This document shows, one piece after another, positions 35,974 through 45,284 of a stretch of DNA of 64,000 nt. Position 1 is the first letter of the stretch. Every line of letters starts with the position of its first letter. The notes beneath the pieces were generated by a model. The model did not search any database, was not told where the DNA came from, and saw only the letters and a program-made list of their open reading frames with translations. Both the position numbers and the translations under genes were made by a program. This DNA comes from F22 sp963678855 (lineage in GTDB: Bacteria > Bacteroidota > Bacteroidia > Bacteroidales > Bacteroidaceae), in the NCBI GenBank assembly GCA_963678855.1, contig OY787448.1:2666001-2730000 (forward strand). The letters are read 5' to 3'.

Positions 35974-37526
35974 TGAAGAAACAAGTACATATCGAAATCA
36001 TGGACACCACCCTCCGTGACGGCGAACAAACCAGTGGCGTATCTTTTGTGCCCCACGAAAAACTGTTTATCGCCCGTCAGCTATTAGAGGAAGTCCGTGT
36101 CGATCGCATTGAAGTCGGGTCAGCTCGTGTTTCCGAAGGAGAAGCACAGGCCGTCAAGATGATTTGTGATTGGGCCGAACAGCATGACATGCTGGAACGC
36201 ATCGAAGTTCTTGGTTTTGTCGACAACGGCTATTCAGTCGATTGGATTCACGCCGTAGGCGGACGCGTTATCAACCTGTTAATGAAAGGTTCGCGCAAGC
36301 ACTGTGAAGGTCAATTAAAGAAGACCCTGCAAGAGCATCTTGCCGACGTCAAGAAAACGATAGCCTACGCCCATAGCAAATCGTTGGCCGTCAACCTCTA
36401 CCTAGAGGATTGGAGCAACGGCATGAAAGACGACCCAGAATATGTGTATGAAGCAGTAAGCAGCCTCCTCAATATGGGTGTGATGCGCTTTATGCTACCC
36501 GATACCCTAGGGGTGCTCAATCCACTCGAAGTTATCAACTACGTGCGTCAGATGAAGAAACGCTTCCCTGACCTCAATTTTGACTTCCATGCACATAATG
36601 ATTACGACTTGGCAGTCAGCAATGTCCTTGCCGCAGTCTTGAGTCGTGTGAGTGGACTACACACCACTATCAACGGACTAGGTGAACGTGCTGGTAATGC
36701 CCCATTGGCTAGTGTGCAAGCTATCCTGAAGGATCACTTTCAAGCCCACACCAATATCGTTGAAGAAAAGCTCAATGATGTGAGCCGTATCGTGGAGAGC
36801 TATTCGGGTGTGCGTATTCCTCCCAACAAGCCTATTGTCGGAAAGAATGTCTTTACCCAAGTGGCTGGAGTGCACGCAGATGGAGACCAAAAGAACAATC
36901 TCTATCACAATGACCTTGCACCAGAGCGATTCGGCCGTCAACGTGAATATGCCCTCGGTAAGATGAGTGGCAAAGCCAATATACGCAAGAACCTCGAAGC
37001 GATGGGATATGGTAATCTCAGCGAAGAGGCGATGAAAGAACTAACAGAAAGAATCATCCAACTCGGCGACCGTAAGAAAGTCGTGACACCAGATGACCTA
37101 CCATATCTGATTAGTGATGTGTTGAAGCACGAGTACGAGCAAGAGCAAGTCAAACTGCTACACTACTTTGTGACCCTTGCTCAAGGACTCAAACCCGTAG
37201 CTACGCTCAAACTCCTAGTCAACGACAAAGAGTATGAAGCCAGTGCTAGTGGAGCAGGGCAGTACGATGCCTTTATGCATGCCCTCAAGCATGTATATCA
37301 AAAGACATTGCACCGCGACTTTCCACTACTGCTCGACTACGAGGTGACCATTCCACCTGGTGGACGCACCCAAGCCATGGTACAAACCGTGATTAAATGG
37401 GAATACCACGGTCGCGTGTTTTCCACAAGAGGTCTAGATGCCGATCAATTAGAATCGGCTATCCTAGCTACTGTCAAGATGTTGAACATCATCGAACAAG
37501 ACGACCTGCTACCTAAAGCCGAGTGA
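35973..37526 (+). CDS. Second IPMS-family synthase, candidate (R)-citramalate synthase
   Basis: 517 aa. The DRE-TIM barrel is complete: EIMDTTLRDGEQTSGV, FHAHNDYDLAVSN, NGLGERAGNAPLAS; the C-terminal LeuA-type allosteric domain is present (about 400-510). It is clearly distinct from leuA in the same operon. A second such enzyme next to leuBCD in Bacteroidales is widely considered a citramalate synthase (pyruvate plus acetyl-CoA, the threonine-independent route to isoleucine). Homocitrate synthase or a duplicate LeuA are alternatives. The Ile codons in the leader peptide support a role in isoleucine synthesis. Confidence 0.7.
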   Translation: MKKQVHIEIMDTTLRDGEQTSGVSFVPHEKLFIARQLLEEVRVDRIEVGSARVSEGEAQAVKMICDWAEQHDMLERIEVLGFVDNGYSVDWIHAVGGRVINLLMKGSRKHCEGQLKKTLQEHLADVKKTIAYAHSKSLAVNLYLEDWSNGMKDDPEYVYEAVSSLLNMGVMRFMLPDTLGVLNPLEVINYVRQMKKRFPDLNFDFHAHNDYDLAVSNVLAAVLSRVSGLHTTINGLGERAGNAPLASVQAILKDHFQAHTNIVEEKLNDVSRIVESYSGVRIPPNKPIVGKNVFTQVAGVHADGDQKNNLYHNDLAPERFGRQREYALGKMSGKANIRKNLEAMGYGNLSEEAMKELTERIIQLGDRKKVVTPDDLPYLISDVLKHEYEQEQVKLLHYFVTLAQGLKPVATLKLLVNDKEYEASASGAGQYDAFMHALKHVYQKTLHRDFPLLLDYEVTIPPGGRTQAMVQTVIKWEYHGRVFSTRGLDADQLESAILATVKMLNIIEQDDLLPKAE

Positions 37527-37605
37527 CACTGTTATGCCGGCAGGGTGCTAAGCCTAGCAATAGGAAATAACAAAAACAACCCTAAAAACAAGAAATAAAG
37601 AAACT

Positions 37606-38685
37606 ATGAGTACAATGAATATTGCTGTCCTTCCTGGCGACGGGATCGGTCCAGAGATTGTAGACGAAGCGGTAAAAGTAATGAAGCAAGTGGCCAAGCA
37701 CTTCGATCACAGCATCAACTTTCGCTACGGTTATGTAGGTGCAGATGCTATCGACCGCATGGGCGATCCTTATCCAGAGGAAACCCACGACTTGTGTATG
37801 AAGAGCGATGCAGTCTTGTTCGGCGCAGTGGGTCACCCACGTTTCGACAACGACCCATCGGCCAAGGTACGTCCAGAACAAGGACTACTAGCCATGCGTA
37901 AGCAGCTAGGTCTATATGCCAATATCCGCCCAGTGACTACATTCCCATCACTGATTCACAAGTCGCCACTTCGTGCCGATTTGGTCGAAGGTGCCGACTT
38001 TATGTGCATCCGTGAATTGACAGGCGGATTGTACTTCGGTCGCCCACAAGGACGTAGCGAAGATGGCCATACAGCTTACGATACCTGTGTGTATACTCGT
38101 GACGAAGTAGAACGCATCGTACGCTTGTCTTACGATTTCGCTATGAAGCGTCGCAAGAAGTTGACCATTGTAGACAAAGCCAATGTCCTAGCCACCTCAC
38201 GTCTATGGCGCGAAGTGTCTAAGGAGATCGAACCAGAATATCCAGAAGTAGAAACAGAATACATGTTTGTCGACAACGCAGCTATGCGTATGATTCAATG
38301 GCCTACAGCCTTTGACGTCATGGTCACAGAAAACATGTTTGGAGACATCCTTACCGATGAAGGTTCTGTGATTACTGGTTCTATGGGGCTACTTCCATCA
38401 GCATCTGTAGGCGTACACACTTCTGTATTTGAGCCCATCCACGGTTCATGGCCAGAAGCAGCCGGACAGCAAAAAGCCAATCCATTGGCAACCATCTTGA
38501 GCGCTGCCATGCTATTTGAATATGCTTTCGACATGAAGGAAGAGGGGCAACTCATCCGCGAAGCAGTGATGGCATCTATGGATGCCGATGCATGCACAGC
38601 CGACATTCAAGCAGAAGGAAAAGACGGCTTGACCACTAAGGAAGTGGGCGATTGGATTTGCCAATATATCGCTTCAAAAGCCTAA
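37606..38685 (+). CDS. leuB: 3-isopropylmalate dehydrogenase
   Basis: 359 aa. N-terminal AVLPGDGIGPEIV, arginine-bearing substrate region MRKQLGLYANIRPV and the NAD-isocitrate/isopropylmalate dehydrogenase signature MFGDILTDEGSVITGSMG. It oxidises isopropylmalate and probably methylmalate. Last gene of the leu operon, 79 nt after the second synthase. Confidence 0.95.
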   Translation: MSTMNIAVLPGDGIGPEIVDEAVKVMKQVAKHFDHSINFRYGYVGADAIDRMGDPYPEETHDLCMKSDAVLFGAVGHPRFDNDPSAKVRPEQGLLAMRKQLGLYANIRPVTTFPSLIHKSPLRADLVEGADFMCIRELTGGLYFGRPQGRSEDGHTAYDTCVYTRDEVERIVRLSYDFAMKRRKKLTIVDKANVLATSRLWREVSKEIEPEYPEVETEYMFVDNAAMRMIQWPTAFDVMVTENMFGDILTDEGSVITGSMGLLPSASVGVHTSVFEPIHGSWPEAAGQQKANPLATILSAAMLFEYAFDMKEEGQLIREAVMASMDADACTADIQAEGKDGLTTKEVGDWICQYIASKA

Positions 38686-38836
38686 ATTTTGTAACATAAT
38701 TGTCACGAAAGCCCACGGATAGCTATTATCTTGGTTTAATGGAGAGAAAATCTCTTGTTTAATTTGTGTGAGCAGGAAATTACTAGCAAATTTACATGTA
38801 ATCAATTTCCTAGACTCAAACATTTAGACATTGAAT

Positions 38837-39280
38837 ATGAATTCTAAGGTAGAAGACTTAGCACTCAATTTAAAACCAAATAAGAGCCACGAACCGCTTT
38901 ATTTTCAAGCGGTCGATCCTGAGACCGCCGACGACAAAGCTGAAGAAATCATCAAGCTAGTCGTTGTCGAGAAAGTGTATCGAGATGCAAGCATCAACTC
39001 CAAGAAAGTGAGCGAAATGCTTGGCCTCAAGCCACGTGAGCTATCAGCGATTGTGAATATGAGATTTTCACAAAGCCTTCCAGCACTGATCAATGAGTAT
39101 CGCGTCAAAGAAGTACAATTTCTGCTGAAAGACCTACGATTACGCAATATGAGTGTATGGGAAATAGGGCAGAAAGTTGGTTTTAGAAACCGTCAATCTT
39201 TTTATTCTGCCTTCACCAAGATAATGGGATACTCTCCCCACGAATGGAGAAAATTATTCCTTCCTCGCATAGGAAGGTAA
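38837..39280 (+). CDS. Short AraC-type HTH protein
   Basis: 147 aa from ATG 38837 (a TTG six bases upstream is less likely). The C-terminal 95 residues form the two-helix-turn-helix AraC DNA-binding domain (KVSEMLGLKPRELSAIVN; IGQKVGFRNRQSFYSAFTKIMGYSPHEWRK). The N-terminal 45 residues are charged and show no ligand domain or transmembrane segment, so the signal input is unknown. Lies 151 nt after leuB, with its own strong terminator. Confidence 0.8.
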   Translation: MNSKVEDLALNLKPNKSHEPLYFQAVDPETADDKAEEIIKLVVVEKVYRDASINSKKVSEMLGLKPRELSAIVNMRFSQSLPALINEYRVKEVQFLLKDLRLRNMSVWEIGQKVGFRNRQSFYSAFTKIMGYSPHEWRKLFLPRIGR

Positions 39281-39311
39281 TAGCAAGCCTATACGAGTAT
39301 AATAAGAATAT

Positions 39312-39368
39312 AGACTCATGCCCCTCTATCGCGTGCATATGCGATAATGGTGGCATGAGTCTTTTTTA
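39312..39368 (+). terminator. Terminator after the AraC-type gene
   Basis: 11-bp outer stem (39312-39322 with 39352-39362), inner TATCGC/GCGATA pairing, then six T. Confidence 0.92.
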
Positions 39369-39504
39369 TCTGTTCATTTTTGTCAGCTTGCCCCTTTTTC
39401 GAGTTCAATAGTCGGGATATTTACAGATTGCATGTACAAATATACGATTTGGCATATCCCTTGTTACTAACCTCTCACAAAATGAGAAATAATAATTACA
39501 GCAT

Positions 39505-42186
39505 ATGAACAATCCATTTACTCCACGTTTTACTAGCGCACTCTTATATGCAAGAGATGAATCTAAGCGTAGAAATATGCATGGATATATCCTGCCAGAA
39601 CACATCCTTTGGGCGCTTGTGCATCAGCCAGACGGTCCCTGTATCGATTTGTTGTTTGAGCTAGGCATCGATGTGGAAATACTCAAAGGGGTTACAGATA
39701 AACTATTGGACCAAATAGATACCGAAGAGATGGCCGAAGCTATTCCAGATGAAGCTGATGAAGTGCCAGAAGACGCTTTGATGCTTAATCTAGATAGTAG
39801 CCAACTGATCAATAAAGCTCGATCGCTCGCTAAAAAACTAGAGCAGCCTTCAGCTGATGTCGATACCGTATTTGTGGCTTGTACACAGATGGCAGACAGT
39901 CCAATGTCCGAAACCCTATCCAGCTTTAATGAACAATTAAATTACGAGAATCTGATGGAATATCTAGAGAAGAAATACCAAGTTCACAACGGCATCAACA
40001 CGCCTGATGACGATGAAGAAGAACTAGATAACTGGAAAAAGGGTGGGTCTGAAGGATCATCCGATAATGATTCCAGCAATAACTCCGATGATAAAGGCAG
40101 CAAGCGTCGCGCAGCCCGTGGCAATGAAAGCCTTGAACTACTAGGCAAATTTGGTGTAGATATCACCGCTCAAGCCCGTCAAGACCTATTAGACCCAGTC
40201 GTAGGCCGTGACAAAGAGATTGAGCGTGTAGCCCAGATTTTGTCTCGTCGTAAGAAGAACAACCCAGTACTAGTAGGCGAAGCAGGTGTCGGTAAGACAG
40301 CCATAATAGAAGGACTTGCCAAGCGCATTGTGGATCGTAAGGTTTCACGCTTGTTGTTCGACAAGCGCCTGTTCTCTCTTGATTTGCCAGGCATGGTAGC
40401 AGGTACCAAGTATCGCGGACAGTTTGAAGAACGACTACGCGGTGTGATTAAAGAACTCGAAGAACATCCAGATATCATTCTATTTATCGACGAGTTGCAC
40501 ACGATTGTCGGTGCAGGTAGCGCCCCAGGTTCTATGGATGCCGCCAATATCTTGAAGCCAGCATTGGCTCGTGGTGTTATCCAATGTATCGGAGCCACTA
40601 CCAACGACGAATACCGTCAGTCTATTGAGAAAGATAAAGCCCTAGAACGTCGTTTCCAAAAGGTCAATATCCTAGCACCAGATGCCGTAGAAACACTAGA
40701 GATTCTTGAGCAACTGAAAACCCGCTACGAAGATCACCACGGCGTATCCTATACCAACGCAGCCCTAAAGGCCTGCGTCGATATGACCGACCGCTATATT
40801 TCCTCTCGCTCATGGCCCGATAAAGCCATCGACGCGATGGATGAGGCTGGTAGCCGCGTGCACATGCTCAATATCAGCGTGCCAGAAACAGTGACAACCC
40901 TAGAACAGGAAGTAGCTGAAATGAACGCCCAAAAGCGTGAAGCCGTATTGAAGCAAAACTTCGAGATGGCCTCTGAGTATCGTGAGAAAGAAGTCGCTGC
41001 CAAAGAGCGCCTAGATGCTGCCAAGCAAGAATGGTTGAGCGAACAAAGCGAAAACCGCATCGTTGTTGATGCCGAACAAATCGCCGAAGTCGTATCGATG
41101 ATGAGCGGTATTCCAGTTCAGCGAATGGCTCAAAATGAAGGTATCCGTTTGAAGAACCTCAAGACAACCCTAGAAGGTACCGTGATCGGTCAAGATAGCG
41201 CCATCGAAAAGCTGTCGAAAGCCATTATGCGTAATCGAGTAGGTTTGAAACCAGCCAATCGTCCTATCGGTACATTCCTATTTATGGGGCCAACCGGTGT
41301 AGGTAAGACCCACCTCTCTAAGCAACTAGCCAAAGAGATGTTTGGTACCGAAGAAGCACTCATTCGTATCGATATGAGTGAATATATGGAGAAACACACC
41401 GTGTCTCGCCTAGTAGGTTCCCCTCCTGGATATGTCGGTTTTGAAGATGGCGGTCAACTTACCGAGCAAGTACGCCGTCGTCCATATAGCATCCTCTTGT
41501 TCGACGAGTTGGAAAAAGCCCACTCAGATGTCTTCAATATCCTGCTTCAACTATTGGATGAAGGTCGTTTGACAGACAATCAAGGAGTGACAGTCGATTT
41601 CCGAAACACCGTCATCATCATGACGTCCAATATCGGATCGCGCCAAGCCAAAGACTTTGGTCGCGGTGTCGGTTTTGCGTCCATCGCTGGTGGAGACACC
41701 CAAGCAGAGCGCGACCGTATCATTATGAAGGCTTTGAACAAATTCTTTGCTCCAGAGTTCTTGAACCGTATCGACGAAATCGTATCGTTTGATGCCTTGG
41801 ACAAAGAAGCTATTCATAAGATCCTTGGCCTAGAGCTATCAGATCTTGAGAAGCGTCTTCGTCGCGTAGGCTTCAGCATCACGTTGACCGATACTGCTCG
41901 CGACTTTGTGGTCGAGAAAGGATTCGATACCCAATATGGTGCCCGCCCATTGAAGCGAAGCATACAGACCTACCTAGAAGATGGTCTAGCCGAGATTCTA
42001 GTGGAGCAGCCAGCCGAATCGACAGGTAGCATCACCGTGGAGTATAAGGAAGGAGATGAAAAACTAACTTTCAAAGTTGAACTCAATCCAGAAACAGAAA
42101 AGGCTGAAGATGCCACTTCAGATGCTGTCGAAGCTAAGCCAATCGTCGTGACAGCCGCAGATATGGGCCAGTCAGATTCAGAATAG
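39505..42186 (+). CDS. clpC: ClpC-type AAA+ unfoldase
   Basis: 893 aa. Clp N-domain (1-160), a Ser/Asp-rich linker (about 170-205), AAA-1 with Walker A GEAGVGKT and Walker B ILFIDELH, a short middle segment containing a UVR-like motif (KREAVLKQNFEMASEYREKE), then AAA-2 with GPTGVGKT and LLFDELEKAH. The short middle domain separates ClpC from ClpB disaggregases. An acidic C-terminal tail of about 45 residues is unusual. It likely feeds ClpP, which is not in the window. Own terminator. Confidence 0.88.
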   Translation: MNNPFTPRFTSALLYARDESKRRNMHGYILPEHILWALVHQPDGPCIDLLFELGIDVEILKGVTDKLLDQIDTEEMAEAIPDEADEVPEDALMLNLDSSQLINKARSLAKKLEQPSADVDTVFVACTQMADSPMSETLSSFNEQLNYENLMEYLEKKYQVHNGINTPDDDEEELDNWKKGGSEGSSDNDSSNNSDDKGSKRRAARGNESLELLGKFGVDITAQARQDLLDPVVGRDKEIERVAQILSRRKKNNPVLVGEAGVGKTAIIEGLAKRIVDRKVSRLLFDKRLFSLDLPGMVAGTKYRGQFEERLRGVIKELEEHPDIILFIDELHTIVGAGSAPGSMDAANILKPALARGVIQCIGATTNDEYRQSIEKDKALERRFQKVNILAPDAVETLEILEQLKTRYEDHHGVSYTNAALKACVDMTDRYISSRSWPDKAIDAMDEAGSRVHMLNISVPETVTTLEQEVAEMNAQKREAVLKQNFEMASEYREKEVAAKERLDAAKQEWLSEQSENRIVVDAEQIAEVVSMMSGIPVQRMAQNEGIRLKNLKTTLEGTVIGQDSAIEKLSKAIMRNRVGLKPANRPIGTFLFMGPTGVGKTHLSKQLAKEMFGTEEALIRIDMSEYMEKHTVSRLVGSPPGYVGFEDGGQLTEQVRRRPYSILLFDELEKAHSDVFNILLQLLDEGRLTDNQGVTVDFRNTVIIMTSNIGSRQAKDFGRGVGFASIAGGDTQAERDRIIMKALNKFFAPEFLNRIDEIVSFDALDKEAIHKILGLELSDLEKRLRRVGFSITLTDTARDFVVEKGFDTQYGARPLKRSIQTYLEDGLAEILVEQPAESTGSITVEYKEGDEKLTFKVELNPETEKAEDATSDAVEAKPIVVTAADMGQSDSE

Positions 42187-42227
42187 AACAAAATTGTACT
42201 CAGTTTAATAACTAAATATCATTTAAT

Positions 42228-42289
42228 AGTGTCTTGTCGCTTGTTAAGGATTATCAATATAGTCCGAAAAAGCGCCAAGACACTTTTTT
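42228..42289 (+). terminator. Terminator after clpC
   Basis: 15-nt arms 42228-42242 and 42270-42284 with one mismatch, then TTTTT. It overlaps the upstream end of the open frame of the Fur-family gene, which argues for the later start there. Confidence 0.85.
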
Positions 42290-42341
42290 ATTGAATTTGT
42301 TTTACTACCTTTGCAGTGTTGAAAATGAAATCATTACAATT

Positions 42342-42770
42342 ATGACAGTTGAAACTATCAAAAAGCGATTACTAGATCACCAGATTAGACCTTCCAAGCC
42401 ACGCGTAGCAATCTTGAAGTTCTTGATGGAAAACCCAATCCACCCAAATGTAGATACCATCTACAAAGCACTGGCGCCAGAGATCTCCTCTCTGTCTAAA
42501 ACGACTGTGTACAATACAGTGGACTTATTTAGTGAGCGCGGAGTCGTTCAGCGAATCACAATTGATGATAAGAATGCCAACTATGATGCCGACACCAGTG
42601 TACATCCACACTTCCTGTGTCAAGCCTGCGGTGCTATCTACGATATGCCCGAAGTCCAAAACGCATCGGCTGTACTACCAAGTGCAGCACCCCACCATTT
42701 GGTCGATATCCAGATTTATTATCGTGGTATCTGTGCCAAGTGTAGAGATGACAAGAAAGCTTATTCGTAA
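42342..42770 (+). CDS. Fur/PerR-family metalloregulator
   Basis: 142 aa from ATG 42342. The longer frame back to 42234 is rejected because it overlaps the clpC terminator and a -7 box TACCTTTG (42306-42313). Winged helix with RPSKPRVAILKFL and SSLSKTTVYNTVDLF; metal and structural sites HPHFLCQACG and GICAKC (two CxxC zinc knuckles). Position 39 nt before rubrerythrin suggests a peroxide regulator (PerR-like) rather than an iron regulator; an inference from context. Confidence 0.88.
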   Translation: MTVETIKKRLLDHQIRPSKPRVAILKFLMENPIHPNVDTIYKALAPEISSLSKTTVYNTVDLFSERGVVQRITIDDKNANYDADTSVHPHFLCQACGAIYDMPEVQNASAVLPSAAPHHLVDIQIYYRGICAKCRDDKKAYS

Positions 42771-42808
42771 GCAGTAAAATATTTTATTCAATTCAAAAGA
42801 AGACTATT

Positions 42809-43360
42809 ATGAAATTTAGATGTACAGTTTGTGGTTATATCCACGAAGGCGATGCAGCACCAGAAAAGTGCCCACAATGTCATGTTCCAGCAAGCAAGTT
42901 CGTAGCAATGGACGAATCAGCTGATGGCCCACTACAATTTGACGACGAGCACGTAATCGGTGTAGCAAAAGGTTGTGATGCAGAAATGATCGCCGACCTA
43001 AACGCTCACTTCACAGGTGAATGTACAGAGGTAGGTATGTACCTAGCTATGAGCCGCCAAGCAGATCGCGAAGGCTACCCAGAAATCGCTGAAGCATTCA
43101 AGCGTTACGCATGGGAAGAAGCAGAACACGCAGCTAAGTTTGCAGAGCTTCTAGGCGACGTAGTATGGGATACTAAGACCAACCTATACAAGCGTATGAT
43201 GGCCGAGCAAGGTGCATGCGAAGACAAGAAGCGCATCGCAACAAACGCTAAAAAGCAAAATCTAGATGCAATCCACGATACAGTACACGAAATGTGTAAA
43301 GACGAAGCACGCCACGGTAAGGGCTTCGAAGGATTGTACAACCGTTACTTCAAGAAGTAA
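42809..43360 (+). CDS. Rubrerythrin with N-terminal rubredoxin domain ('reverse' order)
   Basis: 183 aa. Rubredoxin-like zinc/iron ribbon first (C5, C8, C21, C24), then a ferritin-like four-helix domain with ECTEVGMYLA, EEAEHAAKF and DEARHGKGF diiron ligands. Classical rubrerythrin has the rubredoxin domain at the C terminus; this reverse order is known in anaerobes, where such proteins reduce hydrogen peroxide. 38 nt after the Fur-family gene. The organism is therefore probably an anaerobe with peroxide defence. Confidence 0.92.
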   Translation: MKFRCTVCGYIHEGDAAPEKCPQCHVPASKFVAMDESADGPLQFDDEHVIGVAKGCDAEMIADLNAHFTGECTEVGMYLAMSRQADREGYPEIAEAFKRYAWEEAEHAAKFAELLGDVVWDTKTNLYKRMMAEQGACEDKKRIATNAKKQNLDAIHDTVHEMCKDEARHGKGFEGLYNRYFKK

Positions 43361-43387
43361 TTTCTATCTATAATTAGAGACAATAAG

Positions 43388-43417
43388 CGGGCGAGTCAGC
43401 ATGAGTTGACTCGCCCG
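43388..43417 (+). terminator. Hairpin after rubrerythrin
   Basis: Perfect 11-bp GC-rich stem (43388-43398 with 43407-43417); short T-poor tail, so moderate strength. Confidence 0.7.
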
Positions 43418-43537
43418 TTCTATGTGTATATATGTCTAATCTTCTCCTATAGCGAGTACACCTCCACGTACCTGTCTTGTTGAGAAATCCTTTGTTTTAG
43501 TAAAGTCTTTATTTGACAAAAAGTTCGCAAAATAGAA

Positions 43538-43566
43538 TTTTGTTAAAACGAGTGGAATTAACAAAA
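43538..43566. promoter_or_regulatory. Palindromic operator candidate, site 1
   Basis: TTTTGTTAA (43538-43546), 11-nt spacer, TTAACAAAA (43558-43566). The same element with the same spacer occurs at 45176-45204. Its right end is 29 nt upstream of an imperfect -7 box TATATTCG (43596-43603) in front of the gene at 43628. Confidence 0.65.
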
Positions 43567-43627
43567 AGTGTTATTGTGTATTACAACAGAATATTTATAT
43601 TCGTAGCTACAAAATCATATCAAACGA

Positions 43628-44572
43628 ATGAAAAAACAGTTTATTTTACTAATTCTACTCATTATTCTTGTGCATTTATCAGCTTTGGCGCAAGATCGCT
43701 TAAAACTTACTGTTAACGACAAATATGGTCAAGTAGTAGGTTTTAGTAATGTTATTATCAATAATAGTGTACAAGTATTAGCCGATAAGACCGGGAGTAT
43801 TCAATTGGAGAAGGACAAACTTCATCTCCAAGACACCATCGTCGTGTCCTATCTAGGCTACAAACCCTATGAGCTTGTGGTCGACGAATCCTTGCTTGCT
43901 GCCAGCGAAAAACAAGTCGTCCTTGAAGAACAAGTCTATAATCTTGATGAAGTCAAAGTCAAGACCAAGTTTAGTGCCCTCAAGTTTTTGAAGAAGAAGA
44001 AAAAGCGTTTCTTGTTGCCATACGACAAAAAGAGGATGGTTGAGCTTGAGGCAGACGTAATAAGACAGGTAGGAGACAGCATCGTGCATTATCAAGATAG
44101 TAAAATGCTTTTAGACTATAATTACTCTACCGCAGATTCGCTATTGTCTAGTACTCAGATTACCGACTCTTTGGTGAAGCGTGCTGTAATAGAAGCCTTT
44201 CACAAGGCTAGTTGGATGCCTTTGTATTATTGCTATCCAAGTTGGAGGAAATGCTTTACAATAAAGTATCTAGGAAAGAAAGACGATCAATACGTTTTTT
44301 TAAGTACATGGAAACCTAAATATGCTGGTAAAAAAAGATTTAGAAATTGCACGAAAGACGATCAATTTACTGTCCGCTTCGAACTTAATGAAGCTGGCTA
44401 CATCACGCATGCTCAGTATCATCTTATTGCAGCAAAAGATAAAAATCACTGCTATCGACTAGATGTTGTGTACAAACAAGGTGATTGCGTTATGGTGCCT
44501 TATAGTATCTATTGGAATATGTATTATAAAAAGTCAGCCATACGCCTCACCACCCATGAAAAGATCATCTAA
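43628..44572 (+). CDS. Secreted protein with CarboxypepD_reg-like domain
   Basis: 314 aa. Signal peptide 1-21 (cleaved near LAQ). Residues 22-105 resemble the beta-sandwich CarboxypepD_reg-like domain seen at the front of Bacteroidetes outer-membrane proteins (VIINNSVQVLADKTGSIQL; VVSYLGYKPYEL; LDEVKVKTK). Then a basic KKKKK patch (about 122-127) and an unassigned C-terminal half. No TonB box or barrel, so not a receptor. Function unknown. It lies 12 nt before the next secreted protein gene, so they form a unit under the site 1 operator. Confidence 0.6.
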   Translation: MKKQFILLILLIILVHLSALAQDRLKLTVNDKYGQVVGFSNVIINNSVQVLADKTGSIQLEKDKLHLQDTIVVSYLGYKPYELVVDESLLAASEKQVVLEEQVYNLDEVKVKTKFSALKFLKKKKKRFLLPYDKKRMVELEADVIRQVGDSIVHYQDSKMLLDYNYSTADSLLSSTQITDSLVKRAVIEAFHKASWMPLYYCYPSWRKCFTIKYLGKKDDQYVFLSTWKPKYAGKKRFRNCTKDDQFTVRFELNEAGYITHAQYHLIAAKDKNHCYRLDVVYKQGDCVMVPYSIYWNMYYKKSAIRLTTHEKII

Positions 44573-44584
44573 CACCTCTATACT

Positions 44585-45112
44585 ATGCACAATCCCATTG
44601 CTCCCATCTGTCTAGCTCTCACCCTGTGTAGCCTCTATGCGGCACAAGCCAGTGCCCAGTCAGTCCCTGTTTCTGTCCAACTACAAGACGGCCGAAAAGA
44701 CACCCTCTTCATCAACTCGCAACTCCTGATAGATAAAGTCCAGGAAGCTTTCAAGAAGCCCCTGACACCCGATGAGCAGCAAAAAGATGATAAAGAAATT
44801 ACTAAATTGACCAATGCTATCCTCCACAGGTCCCCTCTAGAGATTACCCTACGCCCCTTTGCGCTGCGCGTAGACTTTGTGCATGAGCTGCAAGCCCTGA
44901 CCAAAGAAGATGTTTTGCAAAGAAGACGCCCCATCAAATCAGAGGCCTTTACGATGGACCTGCCTATTACGTATAATATGAGCAAAGCCAATATGGAAGG
45001 CGCTTATGTAGGTATCCACCTCTGGGATATCATGCGAGTACGCGACTTCTACGTCTCCGATTACGATATCGAAGTCAACGATAATTGGTTTTGGGCCGAA
45101 GATTGGAAGTGA
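44585..45112 (+). CDS. Small secreted protein, paralogue of the gene at 45285 (DUF4858-like?)
   Basis: 175 aa with a signal peptide (about 1-24, AQA/ASAQS). Shares with the protein at 45285 the blocks GxKDT..S..LI.KVQEAF, DKEIT.LT..IL and RP..LRVD...EL..LT.E. The pattern loosely recalls Bacteroides DUF4858 proteins, a family of unknown function; this assignment is from memory and weak. It has a longer C terminus than its paralogue, rich in aromatic and acidic residues. Confidence 0.5.
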   Translation: MHNPIAPICLALTLCSLYAAQASAQSVPVSVQLQDGRKDTLFINSQLLIDKVQEAFKKPLTPDEQQKDDKEITKLTNAILHRSPLEITLRPFALRVDFVHELQALTKEDVLQRRRPIKSEAFTMDLPITYNMSKANMEGAYVGIHLWDIMRVRDFYVSDYDIEVNDNWFWAEDWK

Positions 45113-45175
45113 TATTATACAATCTATATCCACTCTCTTAGAGATTATGGGCATTTACCCTGCTTTAGAATAGAA

Positions 45176-45216
45176 TTTTGTTAAATCGAATCGTTTTAAC
45201 AAAATAATATTTTGTT
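45176..45216. promoter_or_regulatory. Palindromic operator candidate, site 2
   Basis: TTTTGTTAA (45176-45184), 11-nt spacer, TTAACAAAA (45196-45204), overlapped by a second perfect palindrome AACAAAATAATATTTTGTT (45198-45216). The latter covers the -33 box TTTG (45211-45214). The distance to the -7 box equals that at site 1 (29 nt). Confidence 0.7.
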
Positions 45217-45241
45217 GTTTAAGACAATCTTTCTATATTTG
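45211..45241 (+). promoter_or_regulatory. Promoter of the gene at 45285
   Basis: -33 TTTG (45211-45214), 19 nt, -7 TATATTTG (45234-45241). Overlaps the palindromic operator. Confidence 0.8.
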
Positions 45242-45284
45242 TCAGTACAAAATCATCAAAACAACGGGTAAATAGCTTTCCCTT

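Noticed and set aside
39437..39444. Minus-strand TATATTTG before clpC as promoter of an antisense RNA
   Set aside because: No -33 box at the right distance and no T run for a leftward terminator; likely chance in AT-rich DNA.
40163..41399. Several minus-strand frames inside clpC
   Set aside because: Shadow frames of a highly conserved gene; no start signals or family features.
42234..42341. N-terminal extension of the Fur-family protein
   Set aside because: The extra 36 codons overlap the clpC terminator and the -7 box at 42306-42313, and family members begin at the later Met.
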